A stretch of DNA of 16,172 nt from Bacteroidales bacterium (GTDB taxonomy: Bacteria; Bacteroidota; Bacteroidia; Bacteroidales; UBA7960): positions 1-16,172 of the forward strand of contig SLEW01000296.1 of NCBI GenBank assembly GCA_007124575.1, in the 5' to 3' direction. Below the pieces are notes generated by a model. That model saw only the letters and a program-made list of their open reading frames with translations. It was not told the origin of the DNA and did not search any database. Position 1 is the first letter of the stretch. The number at the start of each line of letters is the position of its first letter. The position numbers and the translations under genes were made by a program. Below, piece after piece: positions 7,883-14,659 of this stretch.

Positions 7883-9280
7883 TCAAAAGCCTAACGTTTT
7901 CAACATGGACTTATAGCTCTGTTCTTTGGCGAAAAGTTTTGTATGGTACTCCCCTTCATCATCTTTGTCTATTATTACAAGTTTGGGCGCGGGTATAAGG
8001 CAATGTTGCAGCCCTCCGAACCCGCCAAGGGTTTCCTGGTACGCTCCTGTATGGAACATCCCGATATATTGTGTTTCCAATTCCTCTATTTTTGGCAAAA
8101 ACACGGCATTGGCATGCGATTCTGCGTTATAATAATCCTGGCTGTCACACGTGAGCCCTCCCAGGTTCACCCTCTCGTATTCCTTATCCCAATTATTTAA
8201 GGCCAGGAGAATGAATCGCTGTTTGCTGGCCCAGATATCCGGCAGAGTGGTCATAAAACTACTGTCAATCATATTCCAGCGCTCCCTGTCGTTTTGCTGT
8301 TTCTGATCGAGTATGGAATAAATAACGGCGCCGCTTTCACCAACAGTAAAAGCACCGAACTCCGTGAATATGTCGGGTTCTTTTACCTCCCGTCGCTCAC
8401 AGATAAGCTTTATCTGGGCAATGATCTCCTCTGTCATGTATTCATAATCGTAATCAAAACCCAGCGAGTTTTTTACCGGGAAGCCACCTCCGATATTCAG
8501 GCTGTCCAGCTCGGGGCATATCTTTTTTAGATCACAATATACATCCACACACTTCGAGAGCTCATTCCAATAGTAGGCATTGTCTTTGATCCCGGTGTTG
8601 ATAAAGAAATGCAGCATTTTAAGCTCAAAACGGTCGTCATGTTGAATTTTTTCCTGGTAGTAGGGTACAACATCCCTATAACGGATTCCCAATCGGGAGG
8701 TATAGAATTCAAACATGGGTTCCTCTTCAGCTGCTATGCGTATGCCGAGCTTACACTTTCTGTCTTTACGTATCAGCTGGTCGTATACTTTGATCTCTCC
8801 CTTGTTGTCAATTACGGGTATCGTATTAATAAAGCCTTCATTGATAAGGTCGCTGATCTTTTCCATGTACAGCGGGCGCTTGAACCCGTTGCATACTATA
8901 TATCTTGATTTATCTATCAGTCCTAAATCCAGAAGTTCTTCAATAATGTAAATATCGAATGCCGAAGATGTTTCCAGGTGAATATCGTTCTTCAGTGCTT
9001 CTTCAAGGATGAAGCTGAAATGGGAGCTTTTTGTGCAGTAGCAATAGTGATACTCTCCCTCATAGTCAACTCTTGCCATAGCTACATTGAACAAACGCTT
9101 GGCCTTCTGTATTTGCTGGCTTACCTTGGGCAGATAACTAATTTTCAATGGTGTTCCATATTGTTTCACCAGGTCCATCATACAGATGTCATGAAAGTAA
9201 AGCTCATGATCTATTACCTTGAACTCCTCTTGCGGGAAATCAAAAGTTTGCTCTATAAGGTCAATGTATTTGTTCTTCAT
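7883..9280 (-). CDS. speA: Arginine decarboxylase-like PLP enzyme (fold type III, short Bacteroidota form)
   Basis: This 465-aa cytosolic enzyme belongs to the ornithine/diaminopimelate/arginine decarboxylase family. The PLP-binding lysine is Lys84 in YCTKSSHFSF, the phosphate-binding loop is NIGGGFP (262-268), and the catalytic Cys378-Asp379 sits in GGLTCDSQDYY. The tail has GAYQETLGGFGGLQHC (412-427). Residues 306-311 read TEFGAF where most relatives have an EPGR-type phosphate/PLP motif. Closely similar proteins in Flavobacteriia are annotated as arginine decarboxylase and would make agmatine for polyamine synthesis. The protein is much shorter than E. coli SpeA (about 630-660 aa), so substrate should be treated as likely, not proven. 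The start at 9280 matches the family N-terminus. It has its own promoter box at 9314-9321. No agmatine-processing genes are within the window. Confidence 0.85.
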   Translation of the reverse strand: MKNKYIDLIEQTFDFPQEEFKVIDHELYFHDICMMDLVKQYGTPLKISYLPKVSQQIQKAKRLFNVAMARVDYEGEYHYCYCTKSSHFSFILEEALKNDIHLETSSAFDIYIIEELLDLGLIDKSRYIVCNGFKRPLYMEKISDLINEGFINTIPVIDNKGEIKVYDQLIRKDRKCKLGIRIAAEEEPMFEFYTSRLGIRYRDVVPYYQEKIQHDDRFELKMLHFFINTGIKDNAYYWNELSKCVDVYCDLKKICPELDSLNIGGGFPVKNSLGFDYDYEYMTEEIIAQIKLICERREVKEPDIFTEFGAFTVGESGAVIYSILDQKQQNDRERWNMIDSSFMTTLPDIWASKQRFILLALNNWDKEYERVNLGGLTCDSQDYYNAESHANAVFLPKIEELETQYIGMFHTGAYQETLGGFGGLQHCLIPAPKLVIIDKDDEGEYHTKLFAKEQSYKSMLKTLGF

Positions 9281-9313
9281 AGGATGAGGGCTGTTTCATT
9301 TCGGTTACCTTAA

Positions 9314-9321
9314 CAAATATA
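9314..9321 (-). promoter_or_regulatory. Predicted -7 promoter box for the arginine decarboxylase-like gene
   Basis: The minus strand reads TATATTTG, an exact TAnnTTTG match, ending 33 bp before the ATG at 9280. It lies in the 87-bp gap behind the DUF2784-like gene and suggests independent transcription. The -33 element is unclear. Confidence 0.5.
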
Positions 9322-9367
9322 AAATAAACGGGAATACAATCGCGATCGTGTGCAAAAAGTATTGGAA

Positions 9368-9757
9368 TTAATTGTTTCGCTTTTGTTTTCTTTTCAGATA
9401 TTGCAGATACACAGCTATCAATAATGCCGCCATCCATCCGAGCAGGGTGATAGCATCTGAGAAGGCCGGTGAGATGCTGATTCCCAGGAGGCGGTCAAGG
9501 ATATATTGCACATAGGCCGTTGGCAGGTCTCTCTCACCAAGTTGTCTGAGCACCTTCCAATGCCAGTCGGTAAGGGGGCAATAGCCGATCCCATAAAACA
9601 GTCCCAAAACAAACCAGGAGGCACCGGTGAGCACTACCACCACCAGGTGAAGCAGTCTGAGGCCCTTATATATCCATCCAAAGAGAATAAATATGATCAG
9701 TATGGAGTGAAAGACCACAAAAAAGATATCCAGCGCATGCAAATGGTAATCTGACAT
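9368..9757 (-). CDS. DUF2784-like small membrane protein
   Basis: This is a 129-aa inner-membrane protein with about four hydrophobic stretches (about 10-30, 33-57, 82-96 weak, 101-120) and a basic C-terminal tail (KRKQKRNN). The pattern of two helices followed by Cys-Pro-Leu-Thr (60-63), then a Trp and LRQLGE, resembles DUF2784, a small family of unknown function. The Cys60 after a Gly-Tyr is the most conserved-looking feature. It lies 78 bp downstream of lepB on the same strand. Its upstream region has only an imperfect -7 match (TATATTTA on the minus strand, 9762-9769), so it may be transcribed with the lepB operon. No function is assigned; the family assignment is by eye. Confidence 0.7.
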   Translation of the reverse strand: MSDYHLHALDIFFVVFHSILIIFILFGWIYKGLRLLHLVVVVLTGASWFVLGLFYGIGYCPLTDWHWKVLRQLGERDLPTAYVQYILDRLLGISISPAFSDAITLLGWMAALLIAVYLQYLKRKQKRNN

Positions 9758-9835
9758 TTCTTAAATATACGAATTCCTTATTACAGGCTATAAATATCGT
9801 AAAGTACAGTTTGTTATCACGTTCAGGCTAACGGA

Positions 9836-11236
9836 TTACCGTATGATCCGCATGCTTTTATCAAACCGGATATTTGCCGGGAATCCTTTATCCGGTGATA
9901 GCGACAACCAGACAAACATGGCCCTGCCCACGATATGGTCTTCCGGAACAAAGCCCCAATACCTGGAATCTTCCGAATTATGCCGGTAATCTCCCATCAT
10001 CCAGTAGTAATCCATTTGAAAAGTATAGGTAGTAGCTTTTTCACCGTTAATGTATATGATATCATCTTCTATCAGCAGGTCATTTCCTTCGTATTTGCTG
10101 ATAATTCTTTCGTATAGTGGGATATTCTGGATGTTTATATTTACCGTGGCATCTTTTTCCGGTATGTAAAGCGGTCCCATGTTATCCTGGTTCCATTCGT
10201 AGTCCGGGTCATGCGGAAAAATATGCCTTTCGCCAATGCCTTCAGGGTCTATTCTTTTGGTGACTTCCGTAATATTTCTGACGGTTTCTACATTCCGGGC
10301 CATTTCTTCTGTCATGGCCATCAGATACACACCGGGTTGTTTTTCTCCCCAGTCGGTGATGCCGAGTCTGCTCATGCGGCGTCCAGTAAGCGGCTGGTCA
10401 GACGCGACACGGTAAAAATGCTTTGTTTCCGGAGGGTCTGGCAGGATTTTGTTGTTGATATACACCTGGGCCTGCCTCAATTCAAACGTATCGCCCGGGA
10501 TTGCCAGGCAGCGTTTGATATAGTTTTCTCTTTTATCTACGGGTCGGTCGATGGGGTCTGCCGGGTTGTTAAACACGACCACGTCATTGTTGCTGATGCT
10601 TCTGATGCCCGGGAACCTGTAGTGAGGCAGCTGGATCCATTCAATGTAGGATTTAACATTTTCTGTAAGAGGAAGCGTGTGATGTGCAAATGGAAATGCG
10701 ATGGGTGTGTGGGGTACCCTTGGCCCATAACTTAGCTTGCTTACGAAAAGGTAGTCACCCACAAGCAGTGAGCGTTCCATAGACGAAGTGGGTATGGTAT
10801 AGGCTTCGAGCATGAATGCCCTTATGATGGAAGCTGCGATGACAGCAAAGATGATGGCATCTGCCCATTCCCTTACAGCAGACTTTTTGATAACAGGCAG
10901 GTTTTTGGGGTGGGTATATTCCTCTTTTTGAGAAAACCCCAGCCAGGGTAAAAACACAAACGGGAATAATACGCCAAGTGCCTGCTCTCCCAGGCCATCC
11001 TTGCGAAAGCACTTCAGGGTTTCCACCACCATCAGCAAAACGGTGAACACATTGATAAAAGGAAGCAGAACAAAGACAAACCACCATAAAGGCTTATCTA
11101 TCACCTTAAGCCAGACATAAAAGTTGTATAATGGAATAATTGCCTCCCATCCTTTGTATCCAGCTTTCTGGAATATTTTCCACAGTCCCGCCACTGAGGC
11201 CAGGAGAAACAATATAGATAGCAACACGTATACCAT
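9836..11236 (-). CDS. lepB: Signal peptidase I with extra N-terminal membrane domain
   Basis: LepB removes signal peptides from exported proteins at the inner membrane. This 466-aa protein has an N-terminal module of about 100 residues with three to four membrane helices (about 1-18, 48-70, 84-100) and motifs such as AGYKGWEAIIPLYN and KCFRKDGLGEQALG, similar to the DUF5684-type domain fused to LepB in Bacteroidota. A further helix (125-141) leads to the S26 peptidase domain. Catalytic Ser152 is in IPTSSM, catalytic Lys241 in YIKRCLAIPGD, and MGDYRHNSEDSRYWG (414-428) is the conserved late box. A large insertion (about 255-400) separates the two halves of the catalytic core, common in this phylum. 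It starts 10 bp after dapB, clearly in one operon. Confidence 0.95.
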   Translation of the reverse strand: MVYVLLSILFLLASVAGLWKIFQKAGYKGWEAIIPLYNFYVWLKVIDKPLWWFVFVLLPFINVFTVLLMVVETLKCFRKDGLGEQALGVLFPFVFLPWLGFSQKEEYTHPKNLPVIKKSAVREWADAIIFAVIAASIIRAFMLEAYTIPTSSMERSLLVGDYLFVSKLSYGPRVPHTPIAFPFAHHTLPLTENVKSYIEWIQLPHYRFPGIRSISNNDVVVFNNPADPIDRPVDKRENYIKRCLAIPGDTFELRQAQVYINNKILPDPPETKHFYRVASDQPLTGRRMSRLGITDWGEKQPGVYLMAMTEEMARNVETVRNITEVTKRIDPEGIGERHIFPHDPDYEWNQDNMGPLYIPEKDATVNINIQNIPLYERIISKYEGNDLLIEDDIIYINGEKATTYTFQMDYYWMMGDYRHNSEDSRYWGFVPEDHIVGRAMFVWLSLSPDKGFPANIRFDKSMRIIR

Positions 11237-11246
11237 AGTAGGAAGT

Positions 11247-11978
11247 TTAAATGTTCAATAAGTCTTTCATGCTATAAACACCTTGTTTGTCATATACCCA
11301 TTCAGCCGCCAGGATGGCACCTTCGGCAAATCCGCTGCGATCGTGTGCCGTATGCTTGATTTCTATGCTGTCAATGGCTGAATCATACCTTACCACATGG
11401 GTTCCTGTAACATTTTCAATCCGGTAAGATTTAATGGGCAACATGCTGTCAGGAAGTTTCTCATCGGCATTTCCCCACCTGCTGAGGTTTTCGCGCCGGT
11501 GTAAGATATCCCTTGCGAGGGTTATTGCCGTTCCGCTTGGAGAATCAAGCTTTTGCCTGTGATGGGTTTCCTCTATCCTGGGTGTATAGCCTTTTGTTTT
11601 TGCCAGCATGTCGGCAAGCTTTATGTTGAGTTCAAAGAAAAAATTTACTCCAATACTGAAATTGGATGCATAAAACAGGGTGCGGTTATGCTCTTTGCAA
11701 TAGCTTACCATGTTTGGCATGTGCTGGAGCCAGCCAGTCGTGCCTGTTACCACGGGCAGATCGAGCTCAAAACAGCGTTTGATATTATCAGGAGCTGCTT
11801 CAGGTGTGGTGAATTCGATGGCTACATTACAATCAGTCAGTTTTGCCCGCTCATGGTCCCAGTCATCTTCGTTGTCAATTTTTGCCACGATTACGTGTTG
11901 CCGAGACAGAGCCATCTTTTCCACGGCTTTTCCCATTTTTCCATAGCCAATCAACGCGATCTTTAGTTGCTTTTTCAT
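11247..11978 (-). CDS. dapB: 4-hydroxy-tetrahydrodipicolinate reductase
   Basis: DapB reduces 4-hydroxy-tetrahydrodipicolinate with NAD(P)H on the path to diaminopimelate (cell wall) and lysine. The 243-aa product is the short form typical of Bacteroidota. The nucleotide-binding motif is GYGKMG (11-16), followed by VTGTTGW (77-83). The substrate and catalytic motif is HH at 139-140, Lys143, and SPSGTA (146-151). The frame continues four codons upstream to a TTG at 11990, but the ATG at 11978 gives the family's usual MKK-x-x-KIALIGYG start. It sits 23 bp after the DUF5683 gene and 10 bp before lepB. A loosely parS-like sequence spans the gap in front of it (11994-12009). Confidence 0.96.
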   Translation of the reverse strand: MKKQLKIALIGYGKMGKAVEKMALSRQHVIVAKIDNEDDWDHERAKLTDCNVAIEFTTPEAAPDNIKRCFELDLPVVTGTTGWLQHMPNMVSYCKEHNRTLFYASNFSIGVNFFFELNIKLADMLAKTKGYTPRIEETHHRQKLDSPSGTAITLARDILHRRENLSRWGNADEKLPDSMLPIKSYRIENVTGTHVVRYDSAIDSIEIKHTAHDRSGFAEGAILAAEWVYDKQGVYSMKDLLNI

Positions 11979-12001
11979 GCGTATAGCCAATATTGTTTCA
12001 T

Positions 12002-12649
12002 TTAAAACCGGATTCTCAAAGTGAACTGGGCACTGTGTGATGCCATCCCCATGTTATTCTGTGAGGGGAAGGACATAGGTTCCAGCCCCATGGTAATATC
12101 TTCGCCCACATCAAAAGTCATAAGGTGCGCATCTACACTGGCATCAAGGATATTAAGCAGATAGAGTGCAGCTGTGAGCATATATGTGATCTCCAGGTTT
12201 CGCCGGTAGAAATTCATGGCGCGCTCCAGCTCGCCGTCAGAGTATAGCGGGAAGTCATCCACTGTGTTTGGGTTACCGTCGACCCTGGCAATCCATGCCT
12301 CACGCCACTGTCTGTAGTTGCTGTTATTGAAATCAATAAAATAGACCAGAGTGCCAAAACCGGCATATATTATGGGCACTTTCCAGTACCTTTCGTTATA
12401 AATCTGACCCAGTCCGGGGAGTGTGGCTGAAAGCATGGCGGCTCTGCCTGGCGAAGGCTCATGTGTCATTTGCTCATCCATTTGCTGGCTTTCATCGTTA
12501 ACAGGGTTGTTTGCCGGCTGCGTTGCTCCCGCAAACGGGGTTGTCAAAAAAAAAAGCAAGAAAGCCAAAAGAACCAGGGAGCCGGGAAATGAAAACCGCC
12601 TGCTCCCTCTGAAGCATGTTTTAGTATTATGGACTTTCAGGCAAAACAC
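12002..12649 (-). CDS. DUF5683 family exported or membrane protein
   Basis: This is a protein of unknown function from the conserved Bacteroidota parB-DUF5683-dapB-lepB cluster. The family core is clear: SPGRAAMLSATLPGLGQIYN, then RYWKVPIIYAGFGTLVYFIDFNN, then RRNLEITYMLTAALYLLNILDASVDAHL. It has a signal-peptide-like N-terminus (RRFSFPGSLVLLAFLLFFLTTP and a cleavage region around AGATQ) and two further hydrophobic segments. No in-frame ATG precedes the core, so translation must use an alternative codon. I chose GTG at 12649, 10 bp after the parB stop (215 aa); a TTG at 12694 inside parB is the other option. A run of ten A (12546-12555, plus strand) lies in the signal-peptide region, but the reading frame on both sides makes sense. 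Function is unknown. Confidence 0.85.
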   Translation of the reverse strand: MFCLKVHNTKTCFRGSRRFSFPGSLVLLAFLLFFLTTPFAGATQPANNPVNDESQQMDEQMTHEPSPGRAAMLSATLPGLGQIYNERYWKVPIIYAGFGTLVYFIDFNNSNYRQWREAWIARVDGNPNTVDDFPLYSDGELERAMNFYRRNLEITYMLTAALYLLNILDASVDAHLMTFDVGEDITMGLEPMSFPSQNNMGMASHSAQFTLRIRF

Positions 12650-12659
12650 GTTTAAGATA

Positions 12660-13574
12660 TCAGCTGTCTTTGAGTTTTTTAACAATCTTGTCAAACTCTT
12701 CCTTTGATCCGAAGTTTATTACAATACTCCCTTTCCCTCCGGTTTTATTTTTTATGCTTACACGGGTGTCGAACTTTTTTGCAAGCTCTTGCTGGAAGGC
12801 TTTCTGTTCTTCGGTGACCTGCTTTTTCTTGTTCAGTGTCTCCGGTTTATCTTTTTCTTCTGTTTTGTTGTCTGTGATGATCTGTTTGACAATTTCTTCC
12901 AGTTCCCGAACAGACAGGTTCTGCGCTAATGTATCCTGGTACACCTCCAGCAGGGTTTGCACATCTTCAAGAGGCAGGAGGGCTTTGGCGTGTCCTATGC
13001 TTATCAGATCCTGCCTGAGTCCCAGCTGGATCTCACCGGGAAGGTTAAGGATTCTGAGGTAGTTGGCGATGGAAGGCCGGCTTTTGCCCAGCCGTTCACT
13101 GAGGTTCTCCTGTGTGAGGTTATAATCCTGTATGAGCTGCTTATATCCCAGGGCTATTTCCACTGGGTTCAGATTTTCCCGTTGTATGTTTTCTACGATG
13201 GCCATTTCCAGCATGGAATGATCGTCGGCCACAATGATGTAAGCCGGAAGGTCGGTGAGGCCCGCCATTCTGGCAGCCTTGAGTCTCCTTTCGCCGGATA
13301 TAAGCTGCAATCTGTTGTCTTCCAGCTTACGTAATGTAATGGGCTGGATGATGCCTTGTTCTTTAATGGAAGCAGCCAGATCATTTAGGGCCTCTTCGTC
13401 GAAATCAGACCGGGGCTGGTGGGGGTTTGTTTCAATAATGTCAATGGGAACCTTGCCAATGGTACCTGTGGGGAGCAAATCTTTTTCAACGTCGTACGTG
13501 GGTTGGGTTTCTGCTCCCGAATTGTCAAGGAGTGCGCCCAATCCTTTGCCCAAAGCTTTTTTCTTGGCGTTCAT
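12660..13574 (-). CDS. parB: Chromosome partitioning protein ParB
   Basis: This 304-aa ParB/Spo0J protein binds parS sites near the origin and spreads as a CTP-dependent clamp. It starts with KKKALGKGLGALL, typical of chromosomal ParB. The CTP-binding core has ETNPHQPRSDFDE, the GERR motif (94-97) and ENIQRENLNPVEIALGY (128-144). A helix-turn-helix follows at about 154-176 (LTQENLSERLGKSRPSIANYLR), then a charged Lys/Glu linker (about 236-258) and a C-terminal dimerisation domain. It is downstream of parA with a 114-bp gap that carries short repeats but no clear promoter box. Its stop lies 10 bp before the chosen DUF5683 start. Confidence 0.97.
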   Translation of the reverse strand: MNAKKKALGKGLGALLDNSGAETQPTYDVEKDLLPTGTIGKVPIDIIETNPHQPRSDFDEEALNDLAASIKEQGIIQPITLRKLEDNRLQLISGERRLKAARMAGLTDLPAYIIVADDHSMLEMAIVENIQRENLNPVEIALGYKQLIQDYNLTQENLSERLGKSRPSIANYLRILNLPGEIQLGLRQDLISIGHAKALLPLEDVQTLLEVYQDTLAQNLSVRELEEIVKQIITDNKTEEKDKPETLNKKKQVTEEQKAFQQELAKKFDTRVSIKNKTGGKGSIVINFGSKEEFDKIVKKLKDS

Positions 13575-13594
13575 TTGTTAATCATTTTAATATT

Positions 13595-13642
13595 ACGGTC
13601 ATGGAAGCCAGGTAGATCATGGAACCGGTAAAGTCAGACCGT
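13595..13642. repeat. Short inverted and direct repeats in the parA-parB gap
   Basis: ACGGTC (13595-13600) and GACCGT (13637-13642) form a 6-bp inverted repeat. Between and overlapping them, TCATGGAA occurs twice in direct orientation (13599-13606 and 13617-13624), 18 bp apart. The 114-bp gap holds nothing else recognisable; a 12-codon reading frame on the minus strand is too short to call. These repeats could mark an operator or an mRNA structure controlling parB, but may be chance. Confidence 0.3.
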
Positions 13643-13688
13643 TATGAGAAAATCACTCCTGTCAATGTCAACCCAGGGATGTGGATGT

Positions 13689-14492
13689 TTATATCTTTAA
13701 TTTTTTGTCTTTTGATTTCATTTTTGTCATACCATTCTTTTGCAGAATCTCACGCGCCAGGTTAAGGTGGTTTACCGAACCACGGCTTTGTGCATCATGC
13801 ATGATGATGGTTTCGCCGAAACTGGGAGCTTCGCCGAGCTTTATATTCCTGTAAATTACCGTGTCAAATACAAGATCCTGGAAATGCATCTTTACCTCCT
13901 CCACGACCTGGTTTGCCAGCCTGAGACGGGCGTCGTACATGGTGAGCAGGATACCCTCAATTTCGAGTTGCCTGTTAAGCCTTGACTGAACAATTTTGAT
14001 GGTGTTGAGGAGCTTGCCCAGACCTTCCAATGCAAAATACTCGCATTGTACCGGCACGATGACTGAATCAGAGGCGGTAAGCGCATTTACAGTGACCAAC
14101 CCCAGTGACGGTGAACAATCGATAATGACAAAATCATATTGCTCTTTGATTTTGTCAATTACCTTGCGCATCATGTGTTCCCTGTTGGGCATGTTGATCA
14201 TTTCAATTTCTGCGCCCACAAGGTCAATATGTGCCGGGATCAGATCCATGTTGGGTGTCTCGGTTTCTATTACTATATCTTTGGGGTTTACATCATCAAT
14301 GATGCATTCATAGATACTGGTTTTTACATGCTTGGGGTCTATGCCGACTCCGGAGGTAGCGTTAGACTGCGGATCTGCATCTATCAAAAGGGTCTTGTGT
14401 TCTAGGACAGCCAGACTGGCAGCCAGGTTGATTGCGGTGGTGGTTTTTCCAACTCCTCCCTTTTGATTGGCAATGGCGATGACTTTACTCAT
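13689..14492 (-). CDS. parA: Chromosome partitioning ATPase ParA (Soj)
   Basis: This 267-aa ParA/MinD-type ATPase works with ParB to move replicated origins apart. It has the deviant Walker A KGGVGKTT (11-18) with the signature lysine, Walker A-prime LIDADPQSN (around Asp40), Walker B DFVIIDCSP (120-128), and typical tail motifs TMYDARLRLA (184-193) and NIKLGEAPSFG (216-226). It lacks the N-terminal DNA-binding domain of plasmid ParA, as usual for chromosomal Soj. The C-terminus is a Lys-rich tail. It is the first gene of a unit running into parB and on to lepB; upstream are a terminator for the preceding genes and a -7 box at 14580-14587. Confidence 0.97.
   Translation of the reverse strand: MSKVIAIANQKGGVGKTTTAINLAASLAVLEHKTLLIDADPQSNATSGVGIDPKHVKTSIYECIIDDVNPKDIVIETETPNMDLIPAHIDLVGAEIEMINMPNREHMMRKVIDKIKEQYDFVIIDCSPSLGLVTVNALTASDSVIVPVQCEYFALEGLGKLLNTIKIVQSRLNRQLEIEGILLTMYDARLRLANQVVEEVKMHFQDLVFDTVIYRNIKLGEAPSFGETIIMHDAQSRGSVNHLNLAREILQKNGMTKMKSKDKKLKI
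13767..13806. repeat. Two perfect dyads inside parA (13767-13783 and 13793-13806)
   Basis: GTGGTT (13767-13772) and AACCAC (13778-13783) form a 6-bp inverted repeat with a 5-nt loop. Ten bases later CATCATGCATGATG (13793-13806) is a perfect 14-bp palindrome. Both lie in the coding sequence for residues around TIIMHDAQ and beyond. They do not match the common parS consensus. Confidence 0.3.
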
Positions 14493-14579
14493 AGGTTAGA
14501 AAAAGATAAAAGTGTTTAATGGTCAAAGTATATCATACGGCATCATCATGATTCTCATAAAAATCAGGAAGCCAAAATG

Positions 14580-14587
14580 CAAATTTA
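14580..14587 (-). promoter_or_regulatory. Predicted -7 promoter box for the parA operon
   Basis: The minus strand reads TAAATTTG, an exact TAnnTTTG match, 31 bp downstream of the intrinsic terminator of the preceding genes. It would give a leader of roughly 80 nt. A second, imperfect box (TACTTTG, 14524-14530) lies closer to the start, with one spacer base missing. Either could drive parA. Confidence 0.45.
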
Positions 14588-14617
14588 CAACTTTAGTTGC
14601 TTGCAGGCTGTTTTTTA

Positions 14618-14640
14618 TAAAAAAAGCACGGATCGTGCTT
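14618..14640 (-). terminator. Intrinsic terminator after the membrane-protein gene
   Basis: On the minus strand AAGCACG, loop ATC, CGTGCTT form a perfect 7-bp stem, with the final two T running into five more T and then AT. It starts 20 bp after the stop of the gene at 14660-15460. It separates that unit from the parA operon. Confidence 0.88.
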
Positions 14641-14659
14641 GTATTCTTTGCCTGGCTTG

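Noticed and set aside
9162..9177. parS half-site (TGTTTCACC) inside the decarboxylase gene
   Set aside because: Only the left half matches; the right half does not, and it is explained by coding sequence.
9784..9830. Direct repeat CAGGCTA twice around the lepB-DUF2784 gap
   Set aside because: Seven bases with 40-bp spacing is within chance and shows no further structure.
12480..12649. Frameshift in the DUF5683 gene at the ten-A run
   Set aside because: The frame as read gives a good signal peptide before the run and the family core after it; an alternative frame with an ATG (near 12618) gives no signal-like sequence.
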